From Rhizobacter sp. (GTDB lineage: Bacteria > Pseudomonadota > Gammaproteobacteria > Burkholderiales > Burkholderiaceae_C): a DNA stretch of 44,491 bases. The notes beneath the pieces were generated by a model that ran no database searches, was not told the origin of the DNA, and saw nothing but the letters and a program-made list of their open reading frames with translations. This document shows positions 42,987-44,491 of the stretch, one piece after another. The first letter of the stretch is position 1. Each line of letters starts with the position of its first letter. The position numbers and the translations under genes were made by a program. Location: assembly GCA_025361845.1 (NCBI GenBank), contig JANYJL010000220.1:1-44491 (forward strand), given 5' to 3'.

Positions 42987-43322
42987 TCAGGGCTTGTCGA
43001 CCACCTCGACCCGAATCGACGAATACCAGGCGGCGAGATTGCCAATCTCCTCGTCGGTCAAGTGCTTGGCGATCAGCGACATGATTTCGTGCACCCGCCG
43101 GCCTGCTCGGTAGGCTTTGAGTTGCTCTCCGATGTAAGCCTCCGGCTGCCCGGCCAGGTTCGGGGTGTTGGGCATCGTCGCCAGGCCCTTCGGGCCGTGG
43201 CAGGCGACGCACAGTTGTGCGCGCTCGCTGCCGCTCTGGGCGTCGGCAGCCAGCAAGGGGACACTGATGAGCAGCGCCGCGCCAGCGGCCAGTACTCGGA
43301 CATGGATGGGAGCAATGTGCAT
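42987..43322 (-). CDS. Small periplasmic class I cytochrome c
   Basis: A 111-residue cytochrome c. Residues 1-26 form a signal peptide (VLAAGAALLISVPLLAADA). The heme motif is CVACH (38-42), followed by GPKGLATMPNTPNLAGQP and a likely distal Met in EIMSL (near 81). The pattern LAGQPEAYIGEQLKAY is that of one c4/c553-like domain. The ribosome site GAGG lies 6 nt before ATG. It lies downstream of the PQQ-type sugar dehydrogenase and is its probable electron acceptor, but a strong terminator separates the two. The 3' end converges with the catalase-fold gene with 10 nt between stops. Confidence 0.92.
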   Translation of the reverse strand: MHIAPIHVRVLAAGAALLISVPLLAADAQSGSERAQLCVACHGPKGLATMPNTPNLAGQPEAYIGEQLKAYRAGRRVHEIMSLIAKHLTDEEIGNLAAWYSSIRVEVVDKP

Positions 43323-43340
43323 CGCGACCTCGCAGAGTTG

Positions 43341-43374
43341 AAAAAAAAACGGGCCGGGTTTTCCCGGCCCGTTT
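43341..43374 (-). terminator. Strong rho-independent terminator after the sugar dehydrogenase gene
   Basis: Read on the minus strand: stem ACGGGCCGGG / CCCGGCCCGT (10 bp, extendable with AAA/TTT), 4-nt loop, then a run of nine U. The plus-strand positions are 43349-43358 and 43363-43372 for the arms and 43341-43349 for the A-run. It lies 32 nt after the dehydrogenase stop. Confidence 0.92.
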
Positions 43375-43405
43375 GACCATGCACCATCGGGCGCCTGGTT
43401 TCAGC

Positions 43406-44491
43406 CTACTTGGCATCGCCCACGTAAGTCACGCGGTACAGGGCGCCGGCGTAGTCATCGCTGATGAGCATGGAGCCGTCCTTCATCACCGCCACGTCGA
43501 CCGGGCGGCCACGGTAGATGCCGGTCTCGCTGTCGAGGAAGCCGTCTGCGAAGACCGTGCTCTTGTCGGCCGTGCCGTCCGCCTTCATCGGCACGAAGTT
43601 GATGAGGCCGCCCGTCGCCTTGGTGCGGTTCCATGAGCCGTGCGCAGCAACGAACACACCGCCCTGGTACTGCGCCGGGAACATCTTGCCGTTGTAGAAG
43701 GTCATGCCGAGTTGCGCCTGGTGCGCCGGGAACTCGACCTGCGGCTTGGTCCAGTTGGCGGGCGGCTTCATGTCCTTCAGATCAGGTGCTGCCGACGAGC
43801 CGGCGATCTGCACATTGTTGCCATGGATGTACGGGTAACCGAAGTGCTCGCCCCCCGCCTTGGTGACGTGGTTGAGTTCGCCGGGCGGCGTTTCGTCGCC
43901 CATGCCATCGGTCTGGTTGTCGGTGAACCAGACGGTCTTGTCCTTCGGGTTGATGTCCATGCCGACGGAATTGCGAACGCCGCGTGCCACGACTTCGCGC
44001 TTAGAACCGTCGAACGCGTTGAACTTGACGATGCCGCCGATGCCCAGTTGTTCGTACATCGCCACCTTCTCTTTCGGCTGCACGTTGTAGGGCTGGCCGA
44101 GCGTGACGTAGACCATGCCGTCGTCGCCGACGCGGCAGGTGCGTGCGCCGTGGTTGAAGGACTCTTCTTCCGGCGGAATCAGCTTGCCTTGGGGCACTAC
44201 TTCGATCACCGCGACATCGGGGGTCTCATAGAAGAACTCGGCACCCGGAAAGTTCAGCACGCGGTTGTGCTCGGCGACGATCAGGAAGCCGTCTTTCGTC
44301 CAGCACACGCCATTCGGATTGGTGAATTTAAGCGAGGGCGCGAAAGATTTGACCTCGGTCGCCACACCCCCGCCGTTGCGGTCGGTGACGGCCCAGACGG
44401 TGGTCTTGCGCGTACCGACGAACAGCATGTTCGTGTTGGGCGCTACGGCCATGTGGCGCGCGTCCGGAACGACCGCGTACAGGTCGATCTT
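43406..44491 (-). CDS. PQQ-type sugar dehydrogenase (sorbosone/glucose dehydrogenase B-like), N-terminus outside window
   Basis: About 361 residues are visible; the frame is open to the right edge, so the start and any signal peptide lie outside. It is a six-bladed quinoprotein of the soluble glucose/L-sorbosone dehydrogenase family. Typical segments are NPNGVCWTKDGFLIVAE, GIGGIVKFNAFDG, ARGVRNSVGMDINP, WFTDNQTDGMGDETPPGELN, HQAQLGMTFYNGKMFP, AHGSWNRT, and the end RPVDVAVMKDGSMLISDD. Such enzymes oxidise aldoses in the periplasm with PQQ and pass electrons to a cytochrome c, probably the one encoded at 42987-43322. A terminator follows the stop by 32 nt. Confidence 0.9.
   Translation of the reverse strand, partial: KIDLYAVVPDARHMAVAPNTNMLFVGTRKTTVWAVTDRNGGGVATEVKSFAPSLKFTNPNGVCWTKDGFLIVAEHNRVLNFPGAEFFYETPDVAVIEVVPQGKLIPPEEESFNHGARTCRVGDDGMVYVTLGQPYNVQPKEKVAMYEQLGIGGIVKFNAFDGSKREVVARGVRNSVGMDINPKDKTVWFTDNQTDGMGDETPPGELNHVTKAGGEHFGYPYIHGNNVQIAGSSAAPDLKDMKPPANWTKPQVEFPAHQAQLGMTFYNGKMFPAQYQGGVFVAAHGSWNRTKATGGLINFVPMKADGTADKSTVFADGFLDSETGIYRGRPVDVAVMKDGSMLISDDYAGALYRVTYVGDAK

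Noticed and set aside
43341-43374. Same hairpin considered as a plus-strand terminator for the redox cluster
   Set aside because: The plus-strand T-run is only three bases and the cytochrome gene lies between; the nine-base U-run is on the minus strand.

Overview
The window is GC-rich throughout and almost fully coding. The sequence suggests a betaproteobacterium of the order Burkholderiales: it has an H-NS-family protein with the Burkholderiales-type C-terminal motif and a lysine/alanine tail, a two-gene ROK arrangement, a DinG-type helicase and abundant c-type cytochromes. This assignment is an inference from gene content. I see no tRNA, rRNA, CRISPR array, insertion sequence or phage gene.

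Region 1 (1-8525) is sugar metabolism and regulation. A YebC-family regulator runs off the left edge on the minus strand. Divergent from it is a promoter carrying a perfect 7-bp inverted repeat. It is followed by a 27-codon reading frame, the scar of an inositol-monophosphatase-type gene, and a tightly coupled operon: short-chain dehydrogenase, Gfo/Idh/MocA oxidoreductase, TIM-barrel isomerase, alpha/beta hydrolase, ribulose-phosphate 3-epimerase-like enzyme, ROK kinase and ROK repressor. Four of these junctions overlap. The set looks like a catabolic pathway for an unidentified sugar or polyol and has no transporter of its own. Converging on it from the right are an NAD-dependent epimerase/dehydratase and an H-NS-family gene.

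Region 2 (8592-11982, minus strand) holds an EamA-type transporter with a 62-residue histidine-rich tail, followed 16 nt later by a DinG/XPD-like iron-sulfur helicase that appears to carry an N-terminal PD-(D/E)XK-like domain.

Region 3 (12106-33849, plus strand) is the most unusual part. A 52-residue single-span membrane protein and a 207-residue unknown protein lead into a giant 3379-residue protein with a DUF6603-like region. The next four genes are nearly gapless and encode unknown proteins of 682, 335 and 1297 residues and a 1257-residue BNR-type beta-propeller. None of the large proteins shows a signal peptide. This block of about 21.5 kb is the best candidate here for an undescribed multi-protein system.

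Region 4 (33968-42976, plus strand) is a redox cluster: a diheme lipoprotein cytochrome c, a GMC flavoprotein, a 143-residue conserved protein, a membrane protein with an internal duplication, a DyP-type peroxidase and a catalase-fold protein whose distal histidine appears to be lost. It may couple oxidation of an alcohol or lipid-like substrate to cytochromes and peroxide chemistry.

Region 5 (42987-44491, minus strand) holds a PQQ-type sugar dehydrogenase running off the right edge, a strong rho-independent terminator, and a small cytochrome c gene that begins only 18 nt after that terminator.
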